Assembly: GCA_020636105.1 (NCBI GenBank)
Contig: JACJYL010000002.1
Coordinates: 1,240,001 to 1,304,000, forward strand
Direction of reading: 5' to 3'
Length of the DNA: 64,000 nucleotides
From: Lewinellaceae bacterium
GTDB taxonomy: Bacteria; Bacteroidota; Bacteroidia; Chitinophagales; Saprospiraceae
This document shows, in pieces, positions 1 through 8,311 of the stretch (the stretch's first letter is position 1; the number at the start of each line of letters is the position of its first letter). Below the pieces are notes generated by a model. It saw nothing but the letters and a program-made list of their open reading frames with translations. It was not told the origin of the DNA and did not search any database. Position numbers and translations under genes: made by a program.

Positions 1-472
1 GACCTGCAACAATTCCTAAACTATACGAAGTACCAGCATACGCAATTCCACGAGCTCGATTCTCTTTAGTCGTTAAGTCACTTATTAAAGCATAACTGAC
101 TGGAATAACAGCAGAGATGAATACCCCTCCTATTATTCTAGCTAAATAAAGCATCCAAAGAGATGTGGAAATTCCAATCAAAAACTGCATAATTATAAAT
201 CCTAGTATTCCAATTATGAGAAGTGGTCTTCTCCCCAATTTGTCAGACCACCGTCCCCAAAGTGGAGCAAATAACATTTGAAAAAAAGGAAAGATGCTAG
301 TCAAGAATCCTATGTGAAAAATGATACTTTCATCAGTAGCTCCAGCTCCTAATGCTAGTCGCTCTGTATAAAATGGCAGGACTGGTAAAATCACACCATA
401 CCCTAGAGCTACTATAAATAGGGTGGCAAATACCGTTACCAGTTTAGAATTGAAAAACGCCTTCCCTCTCAT
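1..472 (-). CDS. MFS drug/metal efflux transporter, N-terminal part (cut by window start)
   Basis: The reading frame starts with ATG at 472 and runs off the left edge, giving about 157 N-terminal residues of a major facilitator superfamily transporter of the TetA-like drug:H+ antiporter kind. The translation has a first hydrophobic helix (LVTVFATLFIVALGYGVILP), then the loop 2-3 signature GRWSDKLGRRPLL (MFS motif A), and several further membrane helices. It would act in the inner membrane, and its substrate cannot be told. Its start overlaps the stop of a P-type ATPase remnant just upstream, so it may once have been translated behind that gene. The C-terminal half lies outside the window. Confidence 0.85.
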   Translation of the reverse strand, partial: MRGKAFFNSKLVTVFATLFIVALGYGVILPVLPFYTERLALGAGATDESIIFHIGFLTSIFPFFQMLFAPLWGRWSDKLGRRPLLIIGILGFIIMQFLIGISTSLWMLYLARIIGGVFISAVIPVSYALISDLTTKENRARGIAYAGTSYSLGIVAG

Positions 473-612
473 ATCTTTTTTCCGATTTTACGCTTTAACA
501 ATTGTGCATTGATAGCAACAATAATGGTACTCAAGCTCATAAAAACAGCCCCTATTACAGGACTCATCGCTTCAGCATAAGTTCCATAAGCATCTACTAG
601 TACTCCTTTCAT
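469..612 (-). pseudogene. C-terminal remnant of a heavy-metal P-type ATPase
   Basis: The minus-strand frame reads a short peptide ending SPVIGAVFMSLSTIIVAINA followed by QLLKRKIGKKI and a stop. This closely matches the last membrane helix of the complete CopB-type ATPase at 34907-36931 (SLSTVIVAINAQLLK). The frame stays open upstream only to a TAA at 640-642, so the rest of the ATPase is missing. It is best read as the stump of a deleted or recombined metal ATPase gene. The 47-codon frame from the ATG at 612 could still be translated, but no function is claimed. Its stop overlaps the start of the MFS gene. Confidence 0.75.
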
Positions 613-634
613 TCCATCTTTAGATTGTCTTGAT

Positions 635-1333
635 TTATTTTAAAATTTCTATGGTAAAATAATCTCCAATTTTATCTGTAAATTTTTGTTTTATTATCCC
701 TTTCTCCATATCTATCTCTTCGAAATATTTATATTCTATTGAGGTAACTTTAATACCTATCACGTAGGCTCTTATTGACATTTCTCCACTCACACGAAAA
801 GAGTTTTCCAAAGGCATCACTTTTCTATTTGTTATAGATATATTACTTTTCGTTCCGAAAAAACCAACCACACCGTCCTTGAAATTAAGACTAAAATTGA
901 AGTCATTTAATTTGGAAAGCTGCCTCCATCCAGAAGGATACATTATAGCTCCATCTTCCATATCTACTACCAACGACCGTTTGGATTTTTTGCCAGCAAA
1001 AGGGAAAACTCCCATCAGTACTTGTTTCGACTCGGGTGAACAAACAAGGTTAGTTTGTGAAGCATCTCTCAATGTGCCATCAGGTTCATAAGTGATAACT
1101 GTCATTTTGGTTTCTATTTTTTCACCTTCTTTTTTGACTTTTCCGACTTCAATAATTTGGTAATTAATGAGCTTTGCTTGTTTGTTAAAATTACTTCGTT
1201 TATAGCGATTGCCATCCACTTGAAAAATCAACATTCCGTCATCTACCTGACCGAGCAAAGGATTTGTATTTCCAAATTGGAACAGAAAAATAAAAAAAGG
1301 CAACAATGATATTTTGGAAAAAAATATTTTCAT
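635..1333 (-). CDS. secreted hypothetical protein, TapB/DUF3108-like
   Basis: This 232-residue protein has an N-terminal signal peptide (hydrophobic stretch LLPFFIFLFQFG, residues ~11-22) and a soluble beta-rich remainder. The layout, with alternating strands, a line starting YQIIEVGKVKKEGEKIETKM and a C-terminal strand region, resembles the TapB/DUF3108 group of periplasmic Bacteroidota proteins. That assignment rests on general resemblance only. There are no catalytic motifs and no metal-binding clusters. It sits alone between the ATPase stump and the aldolase gene, which is 100 bases away, so a shared transcript with the aldolase is possible. Function unknown. Confidence 0.7.
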   Translation of the reverse strand: MKIFFSKISLLPFFIFLFQFGNTNPLLGQVDDGMLIFQVDGNRYKRSNFNKQAKLINYQIIEVGKVKKEGEKIETKMTVITYEPDGTLRDASQTNLVCSPESKQVLMGVFPFAGKKSKRSLVVDMEDGAIMYPSGWRQLSKLNDFNFSLNFKDGVVGFFGTKSNISITNRKVMPLENSFRVSGEMSIRAYVIGIKVTSIEYKYFEEIDMEKGIIKQKFTDKIGDYFTIEILK

Positions 1334-1435
1334 TTTTAGGTTATTGTTTTTTCTTTTTCATAATTTTTGAGTGTTAATGCCGAGGTGCTTGAGTTTTAAA
1401 ACATTTAAATTATTCTTCATCATTTTTACTTGCAG

Positions 1436-2497
1436 TTAGGCAATAGTGATTGTTTCTTCCAGGTAAACTTGTTGGACACTATTGATAATTTCTACACCTT
1501 TTTTCATGGGTTGCTGAAATGCTTTTCTGCCGAGAATCAATCCCATTCCTCCAGCACGTTTGTTGATAACAGCAGTTCTTACTGCTTCCGCCAAATCAGA
1601 TTCTCCCTTTGAACCACCACCTGAATTTATCAAACCAATCTGTCCCATATAGCAATTAGCTACCTGAAATCGGCAGAGGTCAATTGGATGGTCGGAAGAA
1701 AGAGCTTGATACATTTCTTCATTATATTTTCCGAATTGAATATCCCTAAAACCATAATTGTTGACTGGTAATTTTTGCTTGATAATATCTGCTTGAATGG
1801 TCACGCCAAGATGATTAGCTTGCCCCGTCAAATCTGCGGATGCATGATAATCTTGTTCTTTGGTTTTAAAATTATCGTTACGCGTATAACACCAAAGAAT
1901 GGTTGCCATTCCCAATTCGTGAGCTTGGGAAAATGCTTGAGCAATTTCTTGTAGTTGTCTATTGCTTTCTTTTGAGCCAAAATAGATAGTGGCACCAACA
2001 GCTACAGCTCCTAAATTCCATGCTTCCCGAACATTGCCAAAAAGTATTTGGTCATATTTATTTGGATAAGTCATCAATTCATTATGATTAATTTTTACAA
2101 TGAAAGGAATTTTATGAGCGTACTTTCTGCTATTAAGTGCTAGCACTCCAAAGGTGGAAGCTACCGCATTGCACCCTGCTTCAATTGCCAAATGGATTAT
2201 GTTTTCAGGTTTGAAATAAATTGGATTTTTATAAAATGAAAATGCTGCGCTATGCTCAACTCCTTGATCAACCGGAAGAATACTTAAATAACCTGTACCC
2301 CCTAAATTTCCATTTTCAAAAAGCTGTGTTAGGCTTCTCAAGACTTGAGGACTACGATTACTATTGATAAATACTTTGTCTAAAAAATCTGAAGAAGGAA
2401 GTTCTAACGATTCATTCGGTATTAATTTACATTGATGACTCAATAATTTTTCAGCATCATTTCCAAGTAATTCGATAATTTTATTGTTGACTGTCAT
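1436..2497 (-). CDS. fbaB: class I fructose-bisphosphate aldolase (FbaB/DeoC type)
   Basis: This 353-residue protein matches the archaeal/FbaB class I aldolases that cleave fructose 1,6-bisphosphate through a Schiff-base lysine and need no metal. The conserved opening ILPVDQGVEHS lies near residue 75. A run of core strands follows (AGCNAVASTFGVL, IPFIVKINHNEL, GAVAVGATIYFGS, ATILWCYTRN). The phosphate-binding segment INSGGGSKGESDL sits near residue 290, followed by GGMGLILGRKAFQ. Length is normal for FbaB. It lies in a minus-strand group with a type II GAPDH about 2 kb upstream, so two glycolytic enzymes of unusual class travel with metal-resistance genes. A role as a metal-tolerant spare enzyme is inference. 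Confidence 0.93.
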   Translation of the reverse strand: MTVNNKIIELLGNDAEKLLSHQCKLIPNESLELPSSDFLDKVFINSNRSPQVLRSLTQLFENGNLGGTGYLSILPVDQGVEHSAAFSFYKNPIYFKPENIIHLAIEAGCNAVASTFGVLALNSRKYAHKIPFIVKINHNELMTYPNKYDQILFGNVREAWNLGAVAVGATIYFGSKESNRQLQEIAQAFSQAHELGMATILWCYTRNDNFKTKEQDYHASADLTGQANHLGVTIQADIIKQKLPVNNYGFRDIQFGKYNEEMYQALSSDHPIDLCRFQVANCYMGQIGLINSGGGSKGESDLAEAVRTAVINKRAGGMGLILGRKAFQQPMKKGVEIINSVQQVYLEETITIA

Positions 2498-2602
2498 TTT
2501 ATTGATTTTAATTTTTTAAGAAATTAATGCTACAATAGATTATGAAGCGTATGCAGCAACCATTCAATCAAAGTCCTTTTCCTATGTAGTTGAATTTTCA
2601 TT

Positions 2603-3529
2603 CTACTTAGATTTCTTTTTGACTATTTGAGTACTTTCAGATACTCCTTCATCCTGTCCAAAAAAATCTTGTATCAAAGACCAGACTTTCGATGGTTCTG
2701 CTAGATAAACCTGATGATCAGCTTCAGGTAACCCTACATATTTTGCATAATTGAAAATAGGAAGCAATTCTTCCATATTTTCAATAGGAGCTGCTGAATC
2801 ATTTTCACCATGAATAAATAAAATTTTCTTATTCTTAATTTTGGAAGCCAATTGAACTAAGTCAGTATTTATTATCACCTCATCTAAAGTGCGATAATAA
2901 CTTATCCAAGTGTGCTTACCAACATCTCTAAAAATATCCATAGGAATATTTTTAGGTCGGAAAAAATCGGTTATATAAAGAGGATGAAAAAAACACACAA
3001 ACTTATATCTTGAATCTACACTGATGCTGTCCCATAAAGAAGACTTACTAAATCTATTCTTGATGGCCTCTTTTCCATTATAATTGGGAAGCCCAATAAG
3101 GGCTAAACCCTCTAACCAATCAGGATATTTCCCAACAAGTCCCATACTCAATATTGCCCCTAACGAATGTCCAATAACCATACAATTGCCAGAATCAAAT
3201 CCTTCCTTTTTAATTACCTTTCCTATTGCCATCAAATGTTCTTCAATGTCATATTTGCTTTTAGGTTTGGGAGAATCACCAAACCCTAAAAGGTCAATCA
3301 ACAAAAAAGAATTTGATTTTGGTAAATCTCCTAATCCTCCTTTCCAATATTTTAAAGAACCAGTCAAACCGTGTAGAAGAATTATTTTTCTTGTACCGTT
3401 TCCAATTCGCTCATAGTTGAGTATCATTTTTTCAAAATCATAAGTAGGCGACATGATTCCGTGGAGGTATCCACGGAGTGCGACTGCTGCTAGAAATAGT
3501 AATATGATTATTAAAATATAGGTTAACAT
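2603..3529 (-). CDS. membrane-anchored alpha/beta hydrolase
   Basis: This 308-residue alpha/beta-fold hydrolase has one N-terminal membrane helix (residues ~2-19) and ends in a lysine-rich tail. The oxyanion-hole segment HGLTG is at 53-57 and the nucleophile elbow GHSLG at 120-124 (Ser122). A likely acid is Asp244 in HGENDSAAP, and a likely base is His272 in EADHQVYL. All triad residues are present, so it should be active as an esterase, lipase or related hydrolase. The substrate is unknown. It stands between the aldolase and the ATP-cone nuclease on the same strand. Confidence 0.85.
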   Translation of the reverse strand: MLTYILIIILLFLAAVALRGYLHGIMSPTYDFEKMILNYERIGNGTRKIILLHGLTGSLKYWKGGLGDLPKSNSFLLIDLLGFGDSPKPKSKYDIEEHLMAIGKVIKKEGFDSGNCMVIGHSLGAILSMGLVGKYPDWLEGLALIGLPNYNGKEAIKNRFSKSSLWDSISVDSRYKFVCFFHPLYITDFFRPKNIPMDIFRDVGKHTWISYYRTLDEVIINTDLVQLASKIKNKKILFIHGENDSAAPIENMEELLPIFNYAKYVGLPEADHQVYLAEPSKVWSLIQDFFGQDEGVSESTQIVKKKSK

Positions 3530-3601
3530 TTTTCTAGGTGTTTAAACATTTGAATTTGATTAACAACCTGTTTTCTGAATGGGAAAAGAATTTCATTGTT
3601 T

Positions 3602-4438
3602 TTAAATTTCACAGAGTGCTTTGGCTTCCGCCAATACTTTTTTTATTCTCGTTTCTTGTAAGCCAATACTCAATAATATTTTTTCATCCTTACTAATATC
3701 TTTACAGAGGACTATCATTTTTTCCAACAATAATTGTTTTTCTCTTTTGGTCAAAGTTGTCAAACAGGTAACCGGATGTAAGCCCGAAGCATCAATTCGT
3801 TCTTTAAGGCTTCCTTTTTTCGGATGATTCCAACCCAATAAATACAATCCTATGCAAGTTCCATATTGGATAGCATCAGTTGTAAATCGAGTATTGGTCG
3901 CTACCCAGCCTTGATGGAATTTTGTGTCGTGTCCAGTTTTTTTCTTCCATTGTTTTTCTATATCCAAAAAACGGGATTGGATATATAGAGGAATTTTAAC
4001 ATTGCAATTTCGGCTACTATCGCTGTGGAATTTGCATTCAATCATAAAATGCTGATTGTCTTTTTCTGCGATAACATCTACCTCGTGTTGGACACAATGC
4101 CCTTTTACTATTTGTCCAACTTTAACATTGAAACCTTCATATTTCAAAATTTCAGCAATGTATCTTTCAAAAGGAAATCCAGTAGGCCCCAATTGCATGA
4201 TGGCTTTTTTCAGTTTGTACTTCGCTGCTGTAGGACTAGGCGTTTTTCGTAACATTGAAAAGGCTTTTTTGTAGATTTCCTTGGTGTGCATCCCTTCATA
4301 TAATGTCTTTGAAATTTTCAAAGCGATATTTTGAGTGATTTCCTCAGATGCACCCGAGCTTTTCAACGAATTTTTTAATTTATCAATTTCAAAAGGTACT
4401 TTCTCGCCATTAGCTTTAATGATGGTTATTGGTTTCAT
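3602..4438 (-). CDS. ATP-cone domain fused to a restriction-endonuclease-like (Mrr-type) domain
   Basis: Residues ~1-90 form an ATP-cone, the nucleotide-binding regulatory domain known from ribonucleotide reductase and NrdR (ITIIKANGEKVPFEIDKL, then AAKYKLKKAI). Residues ~90-215 look like a PD-(D/E)XK nuclease: FERYIAEILKYEGF, then HEVDVIA with Asp121 and FMIECKF with Glu134 and Lys136. The ~60-residue C-terminal helical tail is unassigned. The gene overlaps the upstream GAPDH gene by four bases (ATGA), so the two are translationally coupled. A fragment of a second copy lies at 6466-6552. The role is unknown; a nuclease governed by adenine nucleotide level is the simple reading. Confidence 0.83.
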   Translation of the reverse strand: MKPITIIKANGEKVPFEIDKLKNSLKSSGASEEITQNIALKISKTLYEGMHTKEIYKKAFSMLRKTPSPTAAKYKLKKAIMQLGPTGFPFERYIAEILKYEGFNVKVGQIVKGHCVQHEVDVIAEKDNQHFMIECKFHSDSSRNCNVKIPLYIQSRFLDIEKQWKKKTGHDTKFHQGWVATNTRFTTDAIQYGTCIGLYLLGWNHPKKGSLKERIDASGLHPVTCLTTLTKREKQLLLEKMIVLCKDISKDEKILLSIGLQETRIKKVLAEAKALCEI

Positions 4439-5490
4439 TTTTCTACTTTTGTTGATTTCAAAAAGAAACTCCCTCTAATTCCTAAAGAGGCATTGGTTTG
4501 AGAGGTCGACTTTTTCACATCCAATTCAATTCCTGTCAATGCCCGAATAGCATCAATGGTTTCAGGAATCACAATGGCTTGGTTATCCACTAAGTAGGCG
4601 TAGTATAATTCATCACCTTCTACTTTTAGCATATCTTCCCAAATAGCGACTTCGTACATGTCACCATGTGGTCGGCCTAGGTCAAGCATCAATTCTTTCA
4701 CCGCATTATTGGCAGAAAGCCCTTCATCGTATTGGATAAATGCAATTCGAGAAGAGGTTCGTAATGCTTTCAATACTTCTTCTTTGGATGCCTCCCTAGT
4801 CAGTCGAACTGTCCAATAATGTAAATGACTAAGTGTTTCTGGAACTTTTACAGCAGCAGTTATTACATCTAGTTCTGGGTCAACACTTTTAGCATCGGGT
4901 CCTTGGTGACTAGGAATTTCTTTTTCAGGTACAAGCGTATTCATGATTCCATTCAGATGACTTTCCCAAGGGTCAGTTGCTCGACGTAAAAGTGTGCCTC
5001 TGGCATTTTTGAGTAAGCCAGCATTTTTTAAAGCAGTTAAAGTTCGAACGATTGAGGTCGTATTACAAGAGACCACTCTTACGGCTTCCTTTCCAATGGC
5101 TTTTTCATAATTGGATTCTGCTACAAAAGAAAGTCCTGTGGTTTCATGTTTTTCTCCTCCTTGTACAATGTATTTCACATTGGCTTGTCGGTAACGCTCT
5201 GCATTTTGTGCGCCGAATTTTTTGGGTGCACAGTCCACGACTATATCAACTTTAGTAAGAAGTTCATCCAATGTCCCATGTGTTTCTATTCCAGCGGCAT
5301 TCATCTTTTCAACTGTCGACTGGTCAAAACCATAGATTGGAATTTCTTTGATTCCAGCTACTTTAATTCGCCAATCTGTCGCTACATCACAAATACCTAT
5401 CAGCTCCATATCAGTTTGTAATGCTACAGCATCTGCTACTCGCTTTCCAATTACGCCGTATCCATTGACGGCTACTTTTATCTTTTTCAT
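4435..5490 (-). CDS. type II (archaeal-type) glyceraldehyde-3-phosphate dehydrogenase
   Basis: This 351-residue protein belongs to the archaeal class of phosphorylating GAPDH, which oxidises glyceraldehyde 3-phosphate to 1,3-bisphosphoglycerate. The nucleotide-binding motif VNGYGVIGKRV is at residues ~8-18 and the active-site segment SCNTTS is at 141-146, with catalytic Cys142. Other family segments are VDCAPKKFGAQN, VQGGEKHE and LRRATDPWESHLNG. Length and order are normal. Bacteria usually rely on the unrelated-looking type I enzyme, so this gene was probably acquired. It is coupled to the ATP-cone nuclease gene by a four-base overlap. Confidence 0.93.
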   Translation of the reverse strand: MKKIKVAVNGYGVIGKRVADAVALQTDMELIGICDVATDWRIKVAGIKEIPIYGFDQSTVEKMNAAGIETHGTLDELLTKVDIVVDCAPKKFGAQNAERYRQANVKYIVQGGEKHETTGLSFVAESNYEKAIGKEAVRVVSCNTTSIVRTLTALKNAGLLKNARGTLLRRATDPWESHLNGIMNTLVPEKEIPSHQGPDAKSVDPELDVITAAVKVPETLSHLHYWTVRLTREASKEEVLKALRTSSRIAFIQYDEGLSANNAVKELMLDLGRPHGDMYEVAIWEDMLKVEGDELYYAYLVDNQAIVIPETIDAIRALTGIELDVKKSTSQTNASLGIRGSFFLKSTKVEK

Positions 5491-5529
5491 CTGTTTAAAA
5501 ATTTATTAATTCTTTCATTTATTTAGAAT

Positions 5530-5802
5530 TTATTTTTTATTTTTTGAAGTTTGACAGCATCCAGGCAGTTCATTTTTTTGAGATTGTACACCTTCTTTTT
5601 GTATTGCGAGGTACAGATCCCTATAATCAGATTCTATCAGATTTGCTACCTGATTTGTGAGTTTAGGGTCAGAAATGGCCAGGGTCAACATTGCTTCAAT
5701 AGCTTCTTTGAAAAACACACTGTCGTTTTCTAACATTTGAAAAAAGTATTCCTTTTCATCTATTACCTGGAATCGGATTTTATTATTATCAGCTGACTTC
5801 AT
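5530..5802 (-). CDS. small soluble protein with C-terminal Cys-Cys, paralogue of 12019-12282
   Basis: This 90-residue protein has no signal peptide. Its core (QMLENDSVFFKEAIEAMLTL, then ISDPKLTNQVANLIESDYRD) aligns without gaps to the protein at 12019-12282 from the first Met onward (27 residues from Met to the LEND motif in both). Both end in a basic linker and a Cys pair (here LPGCCQTSKNKK). The fold is predicted helical. The family is not one I can name. The terminal CC, the duplication and the metal-island location suggest a small cytosolic metal-binding or sensing protein, which is inference. It lies 39 bases upstream of the GAPDH gene on the same strand. Confidence 0.72.
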   Translation of the reverse strand: MKSADNNKIRFQVIDEKEYFFQMLENDSVFFKEAIEAMLTLAISDPKLTNQVANLIESDYRDLYLAIQKEGVQSQKNELPGCCQTSKNKK

Positions 5803-5817
5803 AATTTTACCTGTAGT

Positions 5818-6360
5818 TCAAAATTTATCCGTCTGGAGTATTGCATTTGTAACAATTACTTCAAAGTCTTCTTTAAAATTAATAGGCAATTCAAGATCCA
5901 ACTCCTTAAGATTTAAGTTTAGGACCAAACCTAACATACATGCAATTTGATCAGAATCTCCAATGTGGTGTAGTTCTCCTTTTCCCTCAATAAGTTTTTT
6001 TTGATTTGACATTTCTAACCACCCCTGAAAGCCAAAATTTAAAGGGGGATGTTTTTTTGTATTGATAAATTCTAAATCCAACTTTCCTTTAAAAACTATT
6101 TCATCCGTGTTATTCCTCAACATTTGATTTAAAGTATCAATGGTTGTTTCTAATGTACCCAGTTTGAATCGAATTATAATTTCAGTGGTCTCATAATCCA
6201 ACTTTATAGAAAGATTATTGGTCTGCAATTTTATTGGCTGCTCTTCATAACTTCCATTAACAAGGAGGGTGGCATGTTGTGTGAAATAAATTTCGTCTTG
6301 AGAATATATTACGGACGTGCAAAAAAGAAGTATTATGGATGATAACAATAGATTTTTCAT
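5818..6360 (-). CDS. secreted protein, possibly YceI-like
   Basis: This 180-residue protein has a clear signal peptide (MKNLLLSSIILLFCTSVIYS) and a beta-rich mature part. A strand pair around DEIVFKGKLDLEFINTKKHP and GKGELHHIGDSDQ recalls the lipocalin-like YceI family, which binds isoprenoid lipids in the periplasm. The resemblance is loose and the exact signature is missing. It ends 15 bases before the small CC protein gene, so the two are likely co-transcribed with the GAPDH group. A generic secreted or periplasmic binding protein is the safest call. Confidence 0.65.
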   Translation of the reverse strand: MKNLLLSSIILLFCTSVIYSQDEIYFTQHATLLVNGSYEEQPIKLQTNNLSIKLDYETTEIIIRFKLGTLETTIDTLNQMLRNNTDEIVFKGKLDLEFINTKKHPPLNFGFQGWLEMSNQKKLIEGKGELHHIGDSDQIACMLGLVLNLNLKELDLELPINFKEDFEVIVTNAILQTDKF

Positions 6361-6465
6361 TATTCCTGATTTTAAAGAAGTAAAGAATTTTAATTTAAAA
6401 TATCTACATGATTAACTCGGTCCCCTGAACCATTACTCCAACGCGAACGTGAAATCCCTGGTGTT

Positions 6466-6552
6466 TCAAAATTCCTCCAAGGTTTTTTCAAAAGGATAAC
6501 CACTTGGCCCTAGCTCTTGGATTGCTTTCTTTAGCTTATATTTAGCAACCAC
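6466..6552 (-). pseudogene. fragment of a second ATP-cone nuclease gene
   Basis: Read on the minus strand from 6552, the bases give VVAKYKLKKAIQELGPSGYP followed by FEKTLEEF and a stop. Residues 72-98 of the intact ATP-cone nuclease at 3602-4438 read AAKYKLKKAIMQLGPTGFPF and onward. The match covers the junction between the ATP-cone and the nuclease domain, is interrupted by TGA at 6466-6468, and has no matching sequence on either side. It is a decayed duplicate that records rearrangement in this stretch. It ends eight bases from the stop of the AlbA_2 membrane protein gene. Confidence 0.75.
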
Positions 6553-6559
6553 TAGCTCC

Positions 6560-7384
6560 TTAATGCTCTTTTTTAAGATTGAGGTAATTGACAGCTTCTT
6601 TTACCGTAAGTTGTTTAGTTGAATTCCCCGCTCTTAAATAAAAAATGGTTTTCCCATCAAGGTTGACATAAACAGGTGAAAAAGACTCGTTTATTTCAAG
6701 GCTACAGATATCCTTTCCATCAATATTGTAAAATAATATGCGAACTAATGCACAATTTTCTGTTCCCAGATGAGCAGAAATTAATTGCATTAATTTTAGC
6801 TCGAAGCCATCACGATTTTTCTTTTTCAATGAATGATAATCTTGTTCTAGCCCCAAAATTCCACCATCGTCATCAACGCCAAGTAATAAAGTTCCACCTC
6901 TGGCATTTAAAAAACCAGCAATAGTTTTCAGGAAAACTTTTTCCAGCGTTTTGTTAACCGTATTATTATTGTAGTCGAATCTGAGGGAAGATTTAAATTC
7001 AACTTTTTCACTTTCTCCCTCGGCAATTAATAGTTGAATATTTTTACCTAATTGGGCTTCCTGAGCTTTAAGTGTTTTATTCTTTTTTAAAATCATTTTA
7101 TAATAAATGCCTGACCCAAGTCCAACCAAGCCACCGATTACTATAAAAGTCGTTGACATTCCCATCATATGAAGAGAAAATGAATCCTGAATTCTTCTGC
7201 CCATTACTTCCCATAATAAAGCGAAACTAAATGTTGTATTGCTAAATTCGAACCAGTAAATAACCATAGTTAATGGATGAATGATGAAGTAAAAAATAGC
7301 AATACCGATTATAAGATGTGAAATAATAATTTTGCGCTTAAGCAAACTTTTAATTTTATCACTCACATCAATTTGTCTTTCCAT
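6560..7384 (-). CDS. two-helix membrane protein with Schlafen AlbA_2 domain
   Basis: This 274-residue protein has two membrane helices (about 20-45 and 76-98), a short charged linker, and a C-terminal AlbA_2 (Schlafen-core) domain. The domain starts GESEKVEFKSSLR at 123-135 and continues KTIAGFLNARGGTLLLGVDD, then FYLRAGNSTKQLT near the end. AlbA_2 domains bind nucleic acid or nucleotides and often sit in transcription regulators or defence proteins. Tethering one to the membrane is less common. The gene is flanked by the nuclease fragment on one side and a His-rich lipoprotein on the other. Function unknown. Confidence 0.8.
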   Translation of the reverse strand: MERQIDVSDKIKSLLKRKIIISHLIIGIAIFYFIIHPLTMVIYWFEFSNTTFSFALLWEVMGRRIQDSFSLHMMGMSTTFIVIGGLVGLGSGIYYKMILKKNKTLKAQEAQLGKNIQLLIAEGESEKVEFKSSLRFDYNNNTVNKTLEKVFLKTIAGFLNARGGTLLLGVDDDGGILGLEQDYHSLKKKNRDGFELKLMQLISAHLGTENCALVRILFYNIDGKDICSLEINESFSPVYVNLDGKTIFYLRAGNSTKQLTVKEAVNYLNLKKEH

Positions 7385-7539
7385 TATTAAGCAGGATATA
7401 TTTTTTAAAAAACAACAACTTCACACCTGAATTATCAAAAAAAAAATAAGCCAAGTCAGGTAATGAAAGTTGCTGCTAAATAAATCAAATCGTGAATCTT
7501 TTCACTCGTCTACTGAGATCCACTTCACAAGGCTACCAC

Positions 7540-7965
7540 TTATTCCGGATGCACAGGTTCATGTAATAATCTTAATTCTTCCATCCACTCATTCGTCTCT
7601 GTATTATGATCATATCCATGTTCGTCACCATGATCACAACAATTATTGTTCATGTTGATCATTGAACCTCCTTCGTGACGATGATCATCAAAATCATTTC
7701 CATGGCTATAATTTTCATGGTGATAATCAAACATAGAATCAAACTGATGATATAACTCATCATATTGAGCGATAGTTATTGAATCACAAGCTGTTGCCAC
7801 ATCGGAGCAGAGCACCAGGGACTCATTATATTGTACTGCTTTTTCATAAGCTTCCTCCATACTTTCAAGAGCAATCAAGTCTGCTTCGGAAAGACTATCT
7901 TTGTTTTTGTTGCAAGCCATAAGGAATAATAATCCCAAAACGGGAATCAAATATTTAAAATTCAT
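7540..7965 (-). CDS. His-rich lipoprotein, putative metal buffer
   Basis: This 141-residue protein has a lipoprotein signal with lipobox LMAC (Cys18). The mature part starts with a charged helical region and continues into a His/Asp-rich stretch (FDYHHENYSHGNDFDDHRHE, then NNNCCDHGDEHGYDH) that would bind Cu or Zn well. It carries a CC pair inside the His cluster. It is probably anchored to a membrane facing the periplasm or exposed outside. The next gene in the same direction is a lipoprotein cytochrome c. I do not know a named family, and metal buffering is inferred from composition. Confidence 0.75.
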   Translation of the reverse strand: MNFKYLIPVLGLLFLMACNKNKDSLSEADLIALESMEEAYEKAVQYNESLVLCSDVATACDSITIAQYDELYHQFDSMFDYHHENYSHGNDFDDHRHEGGSMINMNNNCCDHGDEHGYDHNTETNEWMEELRLLHEPVHPE

Positions 7966-8019
7966 AATTAAAATAGTTTATTAAAAAAATGTGTTTATAG
8001 AAAATGTGTTTGGAACCAT

Positions 8020-8289
8020 CTAATTTGCTGTTTTCAAAAAGTCCACAATTTTAAGTGCTTCATCTTCCGTTAAGTTAGCTCTTATTCTCATATGCAAAAC
8101 AGCTATATCCCACTCCGTATCGCTGAATGTCTCCGGAGAAGGTGCATTGTGACAACGGAGGCAATTTTCTCCCCATAATTGAGCTCCGGATTTAGCTGCT
8201 GACAATTGACTAGTGGAAGAGCAGCTATTTATAAAAAATCCAATTGTGAACATTGCCAAAACAAATATTAAGAATGATATTTTTTTCAT
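8020..8289 (-). CDS. small lipoprotein cytochrome c
   Basis: This 89-residue protein has a lipoprotein signal (lipobox INSC, Cys23) and a single covalent haem motif CLRCH at 43-47. It ends in a helix (EDEALKIVDFLKTAN) usual for class I cytochromes c. The short spacing and the segment DIAVLHMRIRANLTEDEA supply a possible Met67 ligand. It would carry electrons at the periplasmic face of a membrane. It lies 22 bases downstream of the porin gene and close to a second cytochrome c (9576-10004), so the porin and both cytochromes form one group. Confidence 0.85.
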   Translation of the reverse strand: MKKISFLIFVLAMFTIGFFINSCSSTSQLSAAKSGAQLWGENCLRCHNAPSPETFSDTEWDIAVLHMRIRANLTEDEALKIVDFLKTAN

Positions 8290-8311
8290 GATTAGTTTAT
8301 TTATGTGAAAA

